This document shows, one piece after another, positions 43,182 to 52,295 of a stretch of DNA of 64,000 nt (position 1 is the first letter of the stretch; every line of letters starts with the position of its first letter). Source of the stretch: UTCFX2 sp002050125 (lineage in GTDB: Bacteria; Chloroflexota; Anaerolineae; Anaerolineales; UBA4823); the NCBI GenBank assembly GCA_027494035.1, contig JAOSJQ010000001.1, positions 3,038,001 to 3,102,000 on the forward strand. Direction: 5' to 3'. A program made the position numbers and the translations under genes. A model generated the notes under the pieces. It made no database searches. It was not told the origin of the DNA and saw only the letters and a list, made by a program, of their open reading frames with translations.

Positions 43182-44471
43182 CTATTCTTTGAGGCGTTCG
43201 ATTTCAGCCCCCAGATTGCGCAATTTCAGATCGACCTGCTCGTATCCCCGGTCGATCTGACCGATGTTGCGGATGGTCGATTTACCTTTAGCCGCCAGGG
43301 CAGCCAGTAATAGCGCCATGCCCGCGCGGATATCCGGGCTCTCCATCTGTTCGCCAAACAACGTCGTGGGACCCTGGACAATGCAGCGATGCGGATCGCA
43401 CAGCACGATGTGCGCGCCCATGCCGACCAACTTGTCGATGAAGAACATGCGGCTGGGGTACATCCAGTCGTGAAACAGGATGCTGCCTTTGGATTGCGTG
43501 GCGACCACGATCGCAATGCTCATCAAATCGGTGGGGAAGGCGGGCCAGGTCATCACCTTGATTTCAGGGATTGCATTGCCCAGGTCTGGCTCGATCTCCA
43601 ATTCCTGGTCGCCGGGGATGAAGATGTCGTCCTGCTCGACTTCCCAACGGACCCCCAGCCGCGCGAAAACCATGCGGATCATATCCAGGTATTCCACGCC
43701 GGCTTTGCGAATGTGGATGCTGCCGTGGGTCACGGCGGCCGCGCCGATGAAGCTGACGACCTCGAGATAATCCGGACCGATTTCGTGCTCGCCTCCGTGC
43801 AGCTTAGCGACGCCTTCGATAAGCAGCGTGTTCGAGCCAATATTCGCAATCTTAGCGCCCAGCTTGTTGAGGAAGTGACACAACTCCTGCACATGCGGTT
43901 CAGATGCGGCGTTTCGCAATACGGTGGTCCCTTTTGCCATCACCGCCGCCATGATTGCGTTCTCGGTGGCGGTTACGCTGGCTTCGTCGAGCAGAATGTC
44001 CCTCCCGGAAAGGCTGGGCGCGCTGAATTCAAAAACCTGTTCGGCGCGGTCGTATTCGATTTGCGCTCCGAGGGTTTTCAGCGCCAGGATATGGGTGTCC
44101 AAGCGTCGCCGCCCGATCACGTCGCCGCCCGGCGGTGGAATTTTAAGCATCCCGGTGCGGGCGATCATTGGACCGGCGAGCAAAATCGAGGCGCGGATGC
44201 GCCGGCATTTCTCCGGGTCGAGGTTTGCCGAATGAACATCTGCGGCGTGGAAACGCCAGGAATTCGACCTCAGCGGCTCGATTTTCACCCCCAGATTGGC
44301 GAGCAAATCCATCATGTCGGAAACATCGCGAATGGTCGGCACATTATGGAGGGTGACCGGTTCGTCGGTCAGCAACGTGGCAGCCAGCAATGGCAGAGTC
44401 GCGTTCTTATTGCCCGATGGCGTGACCTCGCCGGAGAGAGGTTTGCATCCCCTGATGATAAACTTTTCCAT
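43182..44471 (-). CDS. murA: UDP-N-acetylglucosamine 1-carboxyvinyltransferase with Asp at the catalytic Cys position
   Basis: First committed enzyme of peptidoglycan synthesis, adding enolpyruvate to UDP-GlcNAc; 429 residues. It has SGNKNATLPLLAA at the N-terminus, RASILLAGPMIAR, and the active-site loop IPPPGGDVIGRRRLD. Asp117 stands where most MurA enzymes have the fosfomycin-reactive Cys115. This variant occurs naturally in, for example, Mycobacterium and Chlamydia and makes the enzyme insensitive to fosfomycin. The gene is divergent from the prepilin peptidase gene. Confidence 0.96.
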   Translation of the reverse strand: MEKFIIRGCKPLSGEVTPSGNKNATLPLLAATLLTDEPVTLHNVPTIRDVSDMMDLLANLGVKIEPLRSNSWRFHAADVHSANLDPEKCRRIRASILLAGPMIARTGMLKIPPPGGDVIGRRRLDTHILALKTLGAQIEYDRAEQVFEFSAPSLSGRDILLDEASVTATENAIMAAVMAKGTTVLRNAASEPHVQELCHFLNKLGAKIANIGSNTLLIEGVAKLHGGEHEIGPDYLEVVSFIGAAAVTHGSIHIRKAGVEYLDMIRMVFARLGVRWEVEQDDIFIPGDQELEIEPDLGNAIPEIKVMTWPAFPTDLMSIAIVVATQSKGSILFHDWMYPSRMFFIDKLVGMGAHIVLCDPHRCIVQGPTTLFGEQMESPDIRAGMALLLAALAAKGKSTIRNIGQIDRGYEQVDLKLRNLGAEIERLKE

Positions 44472-44525
44472 ATACTAGGCATCTCCTGGATAATTTAGAT
44501 TTCGGTGGTGAAGCGTCCAGTTCGT

Positions 44526-44534
44526 TGCTATAAT
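44526..44534 (+). promoter_or_regulatory. Extended -10 promoter of the prepilin peptidase gene
   Basis: TGCTATAAT, 63 bases upstream of the ATG at 44598, in the divergent murA intergenic region. No clear -35. Confidence 0.5.
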
Positions 44535-44597
44535 ACCGTAAATTAACCGAATGGCAAGGATTTCAGTTCACACATCACCCCATCACTGAGCAAAGGT

Positions 44598-45377
44598 ATG
44601 ATCCCACTCGATCTTGTCGGTAAGCTAATCATCGGCTTCGTCATTGGATGGCTGTTTGGCGTCTTAATAAACTACCTCGCCGATGAGCTGCCGGTTCGCC
44701 GCCGCCTGGGCAGACCCCAATGCGCGGGCTGCCAGACCCCGTTTGCCCTGGTCAATTACTTCATTTTGCCCCGCAAATGCGAGACTTGCGGGTCCGTCCG
44801 GGGTAAGCGCACCTGGATGGTTGAACTCGGGATGGGCATTGGCGCCAGCTTATTGGTGGAGTTCACCCCGCGGGGGTTTGGGTGGTTTGGCGCCCTGATG
44901 TTGTTAGGCTACCTGGTCCTGGTAACCGTAATCGATATCGAGCATCGCTTGATCCTACACATGGTCAGCCTGGCGGGGGGCGTGATCGCGCTCATCCTGG
45001 GAATTCAGCTCCACGGCGTCGTCCCGACCCTGGCAGGCGGAGCAATCGGTTTTGGAGCGATGCTGCTTTTTTATTATTTGGGGATTCTCTTTATATGGTT
45101 GTCCAGGCGCAGCCGAGACGAAGAGACGACTGAAGAAGAGGCGATCGGATTTGGAGATGTGATTTTGAGCGGCGTGATTGGCTTGCTGCTAGGCTGGCCC
45201 GGCATCACGCTGGGCTTGCTGCTGGCAATCTTGGTCGCCGGGGTGGTCAGCCTGGCGGTGGTCATTATCAACGTTATCCAGAAGAAATATCATCCGGATC
45301 TCGCTATCCCTTACGGACCTTTTCTGACGATCAGCGCGTTTTTGCTGATTTACATCCGCCCATTCTTTCTCAGATAA
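44598..45377 (+). CDS. Prepilin peptidase (A24 family)
   Basis: Membrane aspartic protease of 259 residues that cleaves and methylates type IV prepilin-like leaders. Zinc-binding Cys pairs CAGC and CETC lie in the N-terminal cytoplasmic domain (residues about 41-64). The first catalytic Asp is in VIDIEHRLIL and the second in the GxGD motif AIGFGDVILSG. About seven hydrophobic helices are seen. The first cytoplasmic loop departs from the PilD consensus, so the methylase activity is less certain. No pilin genes are in the window. Confidence 0.92.
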   Translation: MIPLDLVGKLIIGFVIGWLFGVLINYLADELPVRRRLGRPQCAGCQTPFALVNYFILPRKCETCGSVRGKRTWMVELGMGIGASLLVEFTPRGFGWFGALMLLGYLVLVTVIDIEHRLILHMVSLAGGVIALILGIQLHGVVPTLAGGAIGFGAMLLFYYLGILFIWLSRRSRDEETTEEEAIGFGDVILSGVIGLLLGWPGITLGLLLAILVAGVVSLAVVIINVIQKKYHPDLAIPYGPFLTISAFLLIYIRPFFLR

Positions 45378-45383
45378 AAAAGA

Positions 45384-45418
45384 GAGCTGCCTGGTTTGGG
45401 CGTTCGTCCAGACAGCTC
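45384..45418 (-). terminator. Terminator of the secDF operon
   Basis: Arms GAGCTGCCTGG / CCAGACAGCTC (one mismatch) with, on the minus strand, a following CTCTTTTTT run. It lies between the convergent stops of the prepilin peptidase gene and secF. Confidence 0.8.
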
Positions 45419-45443
45419 CCGATGTTACGTTAAATCGACGAGA

Positions 45444-46379
45444 TTATGCGCTGGCAGAGCTTTGGCGCGGCTTGAACCAGTTCCGCCATTCGCGCCCTTC
45501 CCAAACGACCAGGATCGGCGCGGCGATGAAGATGGAAGAATACGTACCACTGAGCAGCCCGACCAGCAGGATCGTGGCAAATTCGCGCAGGGTCACGCCG
45601 CCAAACAGGGCAAGCGCCAGGAGCATGAACTCGACCGTCATCAACTGGGTGTTGATGGATCGCTGCAACGTCTGAACAATCGAGTGATTTACCAGGGTTT
45701 CAAATGGCAGCCGCCGGAGGATGCCGGTGTTTTCGCGAATCCGATCGAATACCACCACTTTGTCTTGAACGGAAAACCCGATCACGGTCAGCACTGCCGT
45801 CAGGAACAGGGCATCGATCTGCCAACCCCACAACACGCTGCCGATCGCGGTCAAGCTAAAGACAATTGCAACGTCGTGAACCATCGCAATGATGGCGCAA
45901 ATCCCAAATCTCAAGGCATGGGGCACGCCGCGGAACGCAAACGTCATGTATACGGTGACAATGAACGCCGCCACCGCCACCGCCTGGGCGGCGCGCTGGG
46001 TGACTTCGCGCCCAATCGTGGGCCCGACGTTTTCAAAGCGCAGGACCGTCACCTCGGTATTGAATTCTTCTCCCAGTTTTTGGACGATGCTGCCGCGAAT
46101 GTCCTCGCTTAGAATTGACGAGCGGATGACATAGGAATCGTTGCTGGTGGTCTGCACTTTCACGTCTTCGACGTCCAGACCGTTGAAAAACAAAATCAGG
46201 TCGGTTTCGGAGGGCTCGTTGCCGGTGAAACGGATTTCAAGCAGGCTGCCTCCGGTGAAATCAATCGATACAGGAAGCCGCCCGCTCGAGATCATATATC
46301 CGAGCAATGCCAACCCGGGTACGATGATCAGCAGCGACAAGGCAAAAAAGTAATAACGCTTACCGATGATGTCGATCAT
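45444..46379 (-). CDS. secF: Protein translocase subunit SecF
   Basis: Inner-membrane protein of 311 residues that uses the proton gradient to assist Sec export with SecD. Helix 1 is followed by SIDFTGGSLLEIRF, then the periplasmic domain, then five helices with RGVPHALRFGICAIIAMVHDVAIVF and VVFDRIRENTGIL, conserved in SecF. The start lies 13 bases after the secD stop. Confidence 0.97.
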   Translation of the reverse strand: MIDIIGKRYYFFALSLLIIVPGLALLGYMISSGRLPVSIDFTGGSLLEIRFTGNEPSETDLILFFNGLDVEDVKVQTTSNDSYVIRSSILSEDIRGSIVQKLGEEFNTEVTVLRFENVGPTIGREVTQRAAQAVAVAAFIVTVYMTFAFRGVPHALRFGICAIIAMVHDVAIVFSLTAIGSVLWGWQIDALFLTAVLTVIGFSVQDKVVVFDRIRENTGILRRLPFETLVNHSIVQTLQRSINTQLMTVEFMLLALALFGGVTLREFATILLVGLLSGTYSSIFIAAPILVVWEGREWRNWFKPRQSSASA

Positions 46380-46392
46380 ATCGGCGTCCCTT

Positions 46393-47763
46393 CTAGATCC
46401 CGAACCATTTCGGGAAATCTTTAGATTTGAAATTAGCCACCACGAGATCCATCAAAACCCGGGTGACGACGATGGCGCTAAAAAGGCTGACGATCACACC
46501 GAGGAACAGCGTTATCGAAAAACCTTTCACAACCGTGGCGCCGTAGGTGCTCCCAAACCAGAAGAGGATGGTGCAGGTGATCAGGGTGGCGATGTTTGAG
46601 TCGCGGATGGAGGGCCAGGCGCGCGACCAACCCAGTTCAACTGATTGGCGCAGGGTTTTTCCGTTACGGAGCTCTTCTTTCATGCGTTCGAAAATCAGGA
46701 TGTTTGCATCCAAGGCGCTTCCGGTGCTCAACAGGAACCCGGCAATGCCCGGCAGCGTCAGCGTTACGGGAATAAACCGGAAAATTGCAAATGTGATCAT
46801 TGCGAAAATGATGATTGCAATGTTTGCCATCAACCCGGGCAGGCGGTAGTAAAGCAGCATGAAGAGGATCACAATTGTGAAACCGATTGCGCCGGCGCGC
46901 AAACTCTTCTGCAAGGATTCCATGCCCAGGGTCGGACCGATGGTGCGCACTTCGATAACTTTCAAGGGGATGGGGAGCGAGCCATAACGCAATTGCACCG
47001 CCAGATTATTCGCTTCTTCGTATGAGAAGTTTCCATTGATGACGCCCTGACCATCCGGAATAGGCGAATTGATTGAAGGGATCGAGATCACTTCTTTGTC
47101 CACCACAATCGCCAGGATGTCGCCAACGTGTTTCGAGGTGAAAGCGGCAAACACATCTTTCCCTTTTGGCGAAAGTGTGAAGGCAACTTCGTATTCCCCG
47201 GTCGTCGGATTGGTCGTGACGTTTACAGATCGTAAGTCCGCCCCGGTGATGACGGTCGGAAACGTCTGTGAAATCGCGGCAGTTCCGGTAATCGGCTGGG
47301 TAATTTGCTCTGAAGAAAGACCGAAATCGGTGGTGATTCGCGAGCCGACCAACGTCGAGGCTTCTGCCTGGGAAATGCTCGAGAAATCCACCAGTTCGAG
47401 CAACCCAGTTTGCTGAATAGTTTCCAGGGCTTTTTCCGGATCGGTTTCTCCCGGAAGCTCGACCACAATCCGCCGGTCGCCCGCCTTTTGAACCACCGCT
47501 TCGGTGAGCCCGAGACCGTTGACCCGGTTTTCAACTACTTTGGTGGCTGCATCCAAGGCGCCCGGTTCAATTATCGTCTCGGGCGGCAGGTCCGCCTCCA
47601 ATAGAGCCTGGACTCCGCCGACCAGGTCCAGACCCAGGCGGGTCGTGAACTCTCTTTGTATCCCGAACGCGTGGATGCCCGGGCTGTTTGGCAGGATAAT
47701 GTAAATAGCCGAAGCGACGATTACGGCGATCAGGATTAATAAATAGCTATTGCGTTGTGTCAT
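46393..47763 (-). CDS. secD: Protein translocase subunit SecD
   Basis: Partner of SecF, 456 residues from the ATG at 47763 (MTQRNSYLL). After helix 1 come RLGLDLVGGVQALLEADLP, NRVNGLGLTEAVVQ and, in the second half, TVGPTL-type TIGPTLGMESLQKS and GSALDANILIFERMKEEL. The upstream TTG alternative adds nine residues without hydrophobicity. The protein is shorter than E. coli SecD, as is usual outside the proteobacteria. Transcribed with secF. Confidence 0.96.
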   Translation of the reverse strand: MTQRNSYLLILIAVIVASAIYIILPNSPGIHAFGIQREFTTRLGLDLVGGVQALLEADLPPETIIEPGALDAATKVVENRVNGLGLTEAVVQKAGDRRIVVELPGETDPEKALETIQQTGLLELVDFSSISQAEASTLVGSRITTDFGLSSEQITQPITGTAAISQTFPTVITGADLRSVNVTTNPTTGEYEVAFTLSPKGKDVFAAFTSKHVGDILAIVVDKEVISIPSINSPIPDGQGVINGNFSYEEANNLAVQLRYGSLPIPLKVIEVRTIGPTLGMESLQKSLRAGAIGFTIVILFMLLYYRLPGLMANIAIIIFAMITFAIFRFIPVTLTLPGIAGFLLSTGSALDANILIFERMKEELRNGKTLRQSVELGWSRAWPSIRDSNIATLITCTILFWFGSTYGATVVKGFSITLFLGVIVSLFSAIVVTRVLMDLVVANFKSKDFPKWFGI

Positions 47764-47852
47764 TCCAGGCGCAGCCTCCCATTCAAACAAATACCAGCCT
47801 CAGGCTGGCAGACCGAAGACGGATTATACTCCCGAAATTCTTTATTGTCCAA

Positions 47853-48221
47853 TTATTTTTGTTGCGCGGAATTGGGAGAAATGTTGGTAACGAATTCTAA
47901 CGCAATTTGCAGCACCTGTTCGGGGGTCAACGGATCGGTGTCGATCGCCAGATCGGCGTGGTCCCTGGCGTGCTGGAGGCGGCGAAGTTGTTCCTGGTAC
48001 TCTTGCTCGCTCCAGTTCATCTTCCGCCGGATCAGCGTATTGGGATATGAAACGTGCAGGTAGATCAAACAATCGGGGTTCGAGACGCGCTGCCACATCG
48101 CCGGCACGTAGGAATGCTCTTGGGCAATATGGCGGACATCGTACCCAAACCGTTTCATTCCATTCGCCAGCGTGGTCTTGCCGGCGGCGCAAGAGCCGAC
48201 AACGCCAATCTTGAGGGGCAC
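47853..48221 (-). CDS. Small P-loop kinase-like protein
   Basis: Protein of 122 residues with Walker A GVVGSCAAGKTTLANGM at the N-terminus, then YDVRHIAQEHSYVPAMW and PDCLIYLHVSYPNTLIRRK, resembling small nucleoside or adenylylsulfate kinase-like ATPases. The lid region and C-terminal helix are short. The start is a GTG. Neither substrate nor pathway can be assigned; the secD gene lies 89 bases downstream on the same strand. Confidence 0.75.
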   Translation of the reverse strand: MPLKIGVVGSCAAGKTTLANGMKRFGYDVRHIAQEHSYVPAMWQRVSNPDCLIYLHVSYPNTLIRRKMNWSEQEYQEQLRRLQHARDHADLAIDTDPLTPEQVLQIALEFVTNISPNSAQQK

Positions 48222-48297
48222 GGGGGTTATCTCGGTTGGATCAATAACCTAGCTTACAGCTTTGGCTTGATAGCTTCAGCCTTACAACCTTGGCTGC

Positions 48298-49017
48298 TCA
48301 GTTCCAAATGTTCAACGGAAAATGAACCGTCATCCGGCGCGCCTGGTCGCCAAAACGCTGTGAGATGCGGACGACCGCGATGGTGATGTCGTCCGCGGGG
48401 CGCTGTTCATCCAGTCGCAGCGCCTCCGCTAGCAGCGCGTCCGCAATTTGCTGCGGCGATAGTTGACCGTCTTCCACCAACATACGAAACGCGGCGGGGA
48501 TGTCCATCGCCTGACCGCAGCGATCGCCGGCATGAATCAGACCGTCCGTAAATACCACGACAATCAACTCGGGTTGAAGCTCTATTTCCGTGATCAACGG
48601 GCGGGTACCGCGGTATAAACCTACCGGTTTGCTGGGCTCGTCTAAAACGCGGATCTCTCCATCCAAAAAGACCAGCACCGGACAGGGATTGTTGCGGGTG
48701 ATCACCAGCGTGCGGGTTTGCTGGTCGATGGAGACAATGTTCAAAGTGGAGGATACCTTGCCCGACCGCTCGGTATACAGGGTGTCGGAGGCGGCGCGGG
48801 CTGCCGCGCCGTCGCGCACGCCTTCCGCCAGGAGTGAGATCACTTTGCGCACCACCATCGCGGAGACGTTCTTTGCGCCGCGACCGGAGCTTTGCCCATC
48901 CGCCATCACCAGCGATAACCCGCCATGCGGTCGTTCGATCACCTCGACCGTGTCGCCGCTCGATGATACCGCGTATTTTCCAACTTTGGCGACTGCAACC
49001 GATGCTTCCATGCGCAT
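48298..49017 (-). CDS. SpoIIE-type PP2C protein phosphatase
   Basis: Phosphatase domain of 239 residues without extra sensor domains. Metal-binding Asp residues are in VMADGQSSGRGAK, FTDGLIHAGDR and PADDITIAVV. Stand-alone SpoIIE domains usually act on anti-sigma-factor antagonists in partner-switching systems, but no STAS or HATPase gene is adjacent. The start is MRMEA at 49017; a second ATG two codons later is possible. Confidence 0.88.
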   Translation of the reverse strand: MRMEASVAVAKVGKYAVSSSGDTVEVIERPHGGLSLVMADGQSSGRGAKNVSAMVVRKVISLLAEGVRDGAAARAASDTLYTERSGKVSSTLNIVSIDQQTRTLVITRNNPCPVLVFLDGEIRVLDEPSKPVGLYRGTRPLITEIELQPELIVVVFTDGLIHAGDRCGQAMDIPAAFRMLVEDGQLSPQQIADALLAEALRLDEQRPADDITIAVVRISQRFGDQARRMTVHFPLNIWN

Positions 49018-49043
49018 ATTTTACTTCAGTTTGCCAAGACGAT

Positions 49044-49724
49044 TCAAGCTGGCGCGCTTTTTTGCGCGGTGATCAGCAGCATTTTACTTGAGTTTGATTC
49101 GACAACTTCGTACGAAACCTTAAAACCCAGGTCAGCGAGCCGTTCAGAATACGCTTGCAACGGACCGGCGAGCAATTCTTGCATTGGCGGGGATTCATGC
49201 GTGACGCGAAACAAACCCGCCGCGAGACGCTGCGGAATCGTCTTACCGGTTATCCACGCAACGGGGCAGATCACCGCCTTCCCGCCGGGGAGCAGGACCC
49301 GTTGGATTTCCCGAATCGTCTCGAGATCGAAGATGTATTCTGCGGGAAATGTGGATACGACGCAGCCAAAGGAATTCGCCGGAAACGGCAGGTTTTGGGC
49401 AACGCCGCGCAGGATGCGCGGTTCTAAGCCACCTCTGACCAGTTTCTGGCGGGTGAGCCGCGCCATCTGCCGGCTTTCATCGATCCCATAGACAGCGAAG
49501 CCTTTTTGGGTCAGATCGAATTGAAGCTGCCCCGTGCCAAATCCTACCTCTAAAACCGGCTGGACGTCGAGCCGGCTATATGCCGCCGATATCCATTCCG
49601 ACCATTGACCTAGCGAGACAGTGTAAGCGACCAGATCATACGCCCACGCGAACTGGTGATAAAGCAGTTGAAAGAAGAACCGCAACGATTTCGATAAAAG
49701 CTCGGGCGCAAGCTGTCCGCGCAT
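49044..49724 (-). CDS. Class I SAM-dependent methyltransferase
   Basis: Methyltransferase of 226 residues. The SAM-binding motif is VLEVGFGTGQLQFDLTQ, followed by VYGIDESRQMARLTRQKL, LPFPANSFGCVVSTFPAEYI and VLLPGGKAVICPV. The start is placed at MRGQLAPEL, 11 bases after the rlmN stop; a longer frame would overlap rlmN. A preceding segment (FAWAYDLVAYTVSLGQW) resembles the UbiE-like group. Substrate unknown. Confidence 0.87.
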   Translation of the reverse strand: MRGQLAPELLSKSLRFFFQLLYHQFAWAYDLVAYTVSLGQWSEWISAAYSRLDVQPVLEVGFGTGQLQFDLTQKGFAVYGIDESRQMARLTRQKLVRGGLEPRILRGVAQNLPFPANSFGCVVSTFPAEYIFDLETIREIQRVLLPGGKAVICPVAWITGKTIPQRLAAGLFRVTHESPPMQELLAGPLQAYSERLADLGFKVSYEVVESNSSKMLLITAQKSAPA

Positions 49725-49735
49725 TGATGGTGAGA

Positions 49736-50791
49736 TCAACCTGTGGCAAGCTGTCCGCAGCCAGCCTGGATGTCGATCCCGCGGCGGACGCGCACGGTAC
49801 ATGGCACTCGCTGTTCTTCAAGCGCCGCTTTGAATTGATAGGCTTTTTGTCTCGAAGAGGCTTTGCCAGCGTATTTTTGAGTGGGGTTCAGGGGGATCAC
49901 ATTCACGTGACACAGCGCGGCGTGTTCCTTGAGAAAAGGTTCTAAGAACCAAGCCAGTTTTTTCGCGTGAAAAGGACTGTCGTTCACGCCGTCGATCAAC
50001 GCCCATTCGAACGTGATCCGGCGATGGGTCGCCTCGACGTAGTCCACGCAGGCGGAGCGCAGCGCCTCGAGCGGATATTTGCGGTTTATTGGAAGCAGCG
50101 CGGAGCGTTGGTCGTCATCCACGGAATGCAGCGAGACCGCCAGGTTCACCTGCCGCTTTTCACTCGTGAACCGGCGGATTTGGGGAACCAAACCCACGGT
50201 TGAGATCGTGAACCGCCGCGCCCCAAAGTTTAGACTCTGCGGGTCGTTGAGCCGGTCGATCGCAGACATGGTCGCCTCGTAATTGTGAAGCGGCTCGCCC
50301 ATGCCCATGATCACGATGTTGCTCAATTTTTCAGATGATGAAGCCAGCATGCGGGCGTAATAGATCACTTGCTCGACGATCTCGCCGCTCGTAAGATTGC
50401 GGCGGAAACCCATCTGCCCGGTGGCGCAGAACACGCAGCCCATGGCGCAGCCAGCCTGACTGGAGATGCAGATTGTGCGGCGCTCACGGTAGCGCATCAG
50501 CACCGCCTCGATTGAGTTGGGGGGCTCGAGCGCAAACAGCGTTTTGAGCGTCTCCCCGTCGGTCGATTCGAGCGTCTTGGATGGCGCGAGCCTGGAAAAG
50601 CGGAATTCTTCTGCCAGGCGGAGGCGCAGCGGGCGCGGCAGCGTCGAAAAATCCTCAGGGGCGCGGTAAAAATGTTTATAAAGCCCCTGCCAGATTTGGG
50701 CGGCGCGAAACGAGGGTTCGCCGATGGACGCAACCCATTCCGCAATCTGCGCGAAGTCGAGGTCGAAGATAAAACGCGGTGCGCCGCTCAT
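49736..50791 (-). CDS. rlmN: 23S rRNA / tRNA adenine-C2 methyltransferase RlmN
   Basis: Radical SAM enzyme methylating A2503 of 23S rRNA, 351 residues. The cluster motif CxxxCxxC is in QAGCAMGCVFCATGQMGF, with GMGEPLHNY, and the methyl-accepting C-terminal Cys is in GIDIQAGCGQL. The ATG at 50791 overlaps the upstream HAD gene stop by 4 bases, so the longer alternative start is rejected. Confidence 0.96.
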   Translation of the reverse strand: MSGAPRFIFDLDFAQIAEWVASIGEPSFRAAQIWQGLYKHFYRAPEDFSTLPRPLRLRLAEEFRFSRLAPSKTLESTDGETLKTLFALEPPNSIEAVLMRYRERRTICISSQAGCAMGCVFCATGQMGFRRNLTSGEIVEQVIYYARMLASSSEKLSNIVIMGMGEPLHNYEATMSAIDRLNDPQSLNFGARRFTISTVGLVPQIRRFTSEKRQVNLAVSLHSVDDDQRSALLPINRKYPLEALRSACVDYVEATHRRITFEWALIDGVNDSPFHAKKLAWFLEPFLKEHAALCHVNVIPLNPTQKYAGKASSRQKAYQFKAALEEQRVPCTVRVRRGIDIQAGCGQLATG

Positions 50792-51588
50792 CCGAATTTG
50801 ACCCGGAGTTCCTCGATTAGCGCGGTCAAGTCGCGGGCGATATAATCCACCGGCGGCTGCCAACTGCGGGCGCTTTGCTCGTCGGACACCCCGGACAGCA
50901 CCAGCGCGGTCTGAGCGCCGATCGCTTGCGCGCCCAGAATGTCGGTGTCGAGCCGGTCGCCCACGATGAGCGTCGTTTCGGGGGTCGTCTGCAAACGTTC
51001 CAGGGCGACCCGATACATTTCCGGCGAGGGTTTGCCAATGATGATGGGCTCCACATCGGACGCGGCGCGCAGAAAAGCGATCACCGCGCCAGCCCCGGGC
51101 ATCAAGCCATCCGGGGTGGGGTAGGTGCGGTCGGGGTTGGTGCCCACGAACAGCGCGCCGGAGCGGATAGCGCGGGCGGCGGCGCCGAGCTGACCGTAGC
51201 TCAATTGACGATCCATCCCCACCACCACCGCAAGTACATCCGCGTCAGCTTTTAAGAACCCCGCCTCAGCCAGCGTGTGCGCGAGCCCGTTCTCTCCGAC
51301 GATGAAAACCGCCCCGCCGGTTGGAAATTTCTGCTTCAGGAAATGCGCGGTGGCGTCGCCGGAGTTGACAACTTGCCAGCGTTCTAATTCTACGCTGAGT
51401 TTGCGCAGCTTTTCCAGGTAATCGTCCCGCGAAAGCGTGGCGTTGTTCGTCGCCAATAGCACACGCAGCCCCAGCGCGCGGATTGTGTCAAAAATCGCCG
51501 GCAAGTTGCCGAGCGGCTGCGAGCCGCGCCACAGCACGCCATCCATATCGAGGATCAATGCCTGGGGTTTTTGTCTGTTCTTTTTCAT
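50788..51588 (-). CDS. HAD-superfamily phosphatase (NagD / 4-nitrophenylphosphatase-like)
   Basis: Subfamily IIA HAD hydrolase of 266 residues: LILDMDGVLWRGSQPLGN with the nucleophile Asp, LLATNNATLSRDDYLEKL, IIGKPSPEMYRVALERL and VGDRLDTDILGAQAIGA. Substrate unknown; relatives act on nucleotides or glycolytic phosphate esters. Coupled to rlmN by a 4-base overlap. Confidence 0.92.
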   Translation of the reverse strand: MKKNRQKPQALILDMDGVLWRGSQPLGNLPAIFDTIRALGLRVLLATNNATLSRDDYLEKLRKLSVELERWQVVNSGDATAHFLKQKFPTGGAVFIVGENGLAHTLAEAGFLKADADVLAVVVGMDRQLSYGQLGAAARAIRSGALFVGTNPDRTYPTPDGLMPGAGAVIAFLRAASDVEPIIIGKPSPEMYRVALERLQTTPETTLIVGDRLDTDILGAQAIGAQTALVLSGVSDEQSARSWQPPVDYIARDLTALIEELRVKFG

Positions 51589-51603
51589 GATGCTCCGATT
51601 TAT

Positions 51604-51640
51604 AAAAGACGAGCCGTGCCTGACTCTATCACGACTCGTC
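51604..51640 (-). terminator. Terminator of the tig-clpP operon
   Basis: Eleven-base arms GACGAGCCGTG / CACGACTCGTC (one mismatch; 51608-51618, 51630-51640), followed on the minus strand by TTTTAT, 23 bases after the clpP stop. Confidence 0.8.
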
Positions 51641-51662
51641 CTTATTCATAAGCCGATCGCTA

Positions 51663-52295
51663 TCAGTCTTCTGCCGGCTTGGGTTCCTTCGCCAGCTTCG
51701 TGTCCGGGATATTCATCACCTGATCGACCAGCCCGTATTCGACCGCGCCCTTCGCGTCTAGATAAAAATCGCGGTTGGTGTCGCGGTCGATCGCCTCTTT
51801 GGTCTGTCCGGTGTGGAAGGCTAAGATGTCATTGAGGTGCTCTTTCAAGCGCAAAATTTCACGCGCCTGAATCTCGATGTCCGAAGCCTGCCCTTGGGCG
51901 CCGCCCAGCGGCTGGTGCATGTGGATGGTCGCATTCGGCAGCGCATAGCGTTCGCCTTTGCTGCCGGCGGTCAGCAGCACGGTCCCAAAGGAGGCGGTCA
52001 TGCCCACGGCAAGCGTGCGGATCGGATTGGGGATCATCTGCATGGTGTCGTAAATCGCCATGCCGGCGTACACCTGACCGCCCGGGCTGTTGATGTACAT
52101 CTGAATTGGCGCTTCGGGATCTTCGCTGCTCAGAAAAAGCAGTTGAGCCACGATCACATTGGCTACCTGGTCGTTGATTGGGGTGCCCAGAAACACAATC
52201 CGGTTTCTGAGGAGCAACGAATAAATATCATAAGCCCTTTCCCCGCGGGCAGTGGTCTCAATCACCATCGGGATCAAGGATTGGGGGTTAAGCAT
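51663..52295 (-). CDS. clpP: ATP-dependent Clp protease proteolytic subunit
   Basis: Serine peptidase subunit of 210 residues. The catalytic Ser is in [14 protein letters not shown], where Ala-Ser-Phe replaces the usual Ala-Ser-Met; the catalytic His is in [20 protein letters not shown] and the Asp in [33 protein letters not shown] is also typical. The ATG at 52295 has AGGAG 6 bases upstream and overlaps the end of tig by 8 bases. clpX does not follow. Confidence 0.95.
   Translation of the reverse strand: MLNPQSLIPMVIETTARGERAYDIYSLLLRNRIVFLGTPINDQVANVIVAQLLFLSSEDPEAPIQMYINSPGGQVYAGMAIYDTMQMIPNPIRTLAVGMTASFGTVLLTAGSKGERYALPNATIHMHQPLGGAQGQASDIEIQAREILRLKEHLNDILAFHTGQTKEAIDRDTNRDFYLDAKGAVEYGLVDQVMNIPDTKLAKEPKPAED

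Noticed and set aside
49725..49802. Longer methyltransferase start at 49802.
   Set aside because: It would overlap the conserved C-terminus of RlmN by 67 bases and adds residues unlike the family.
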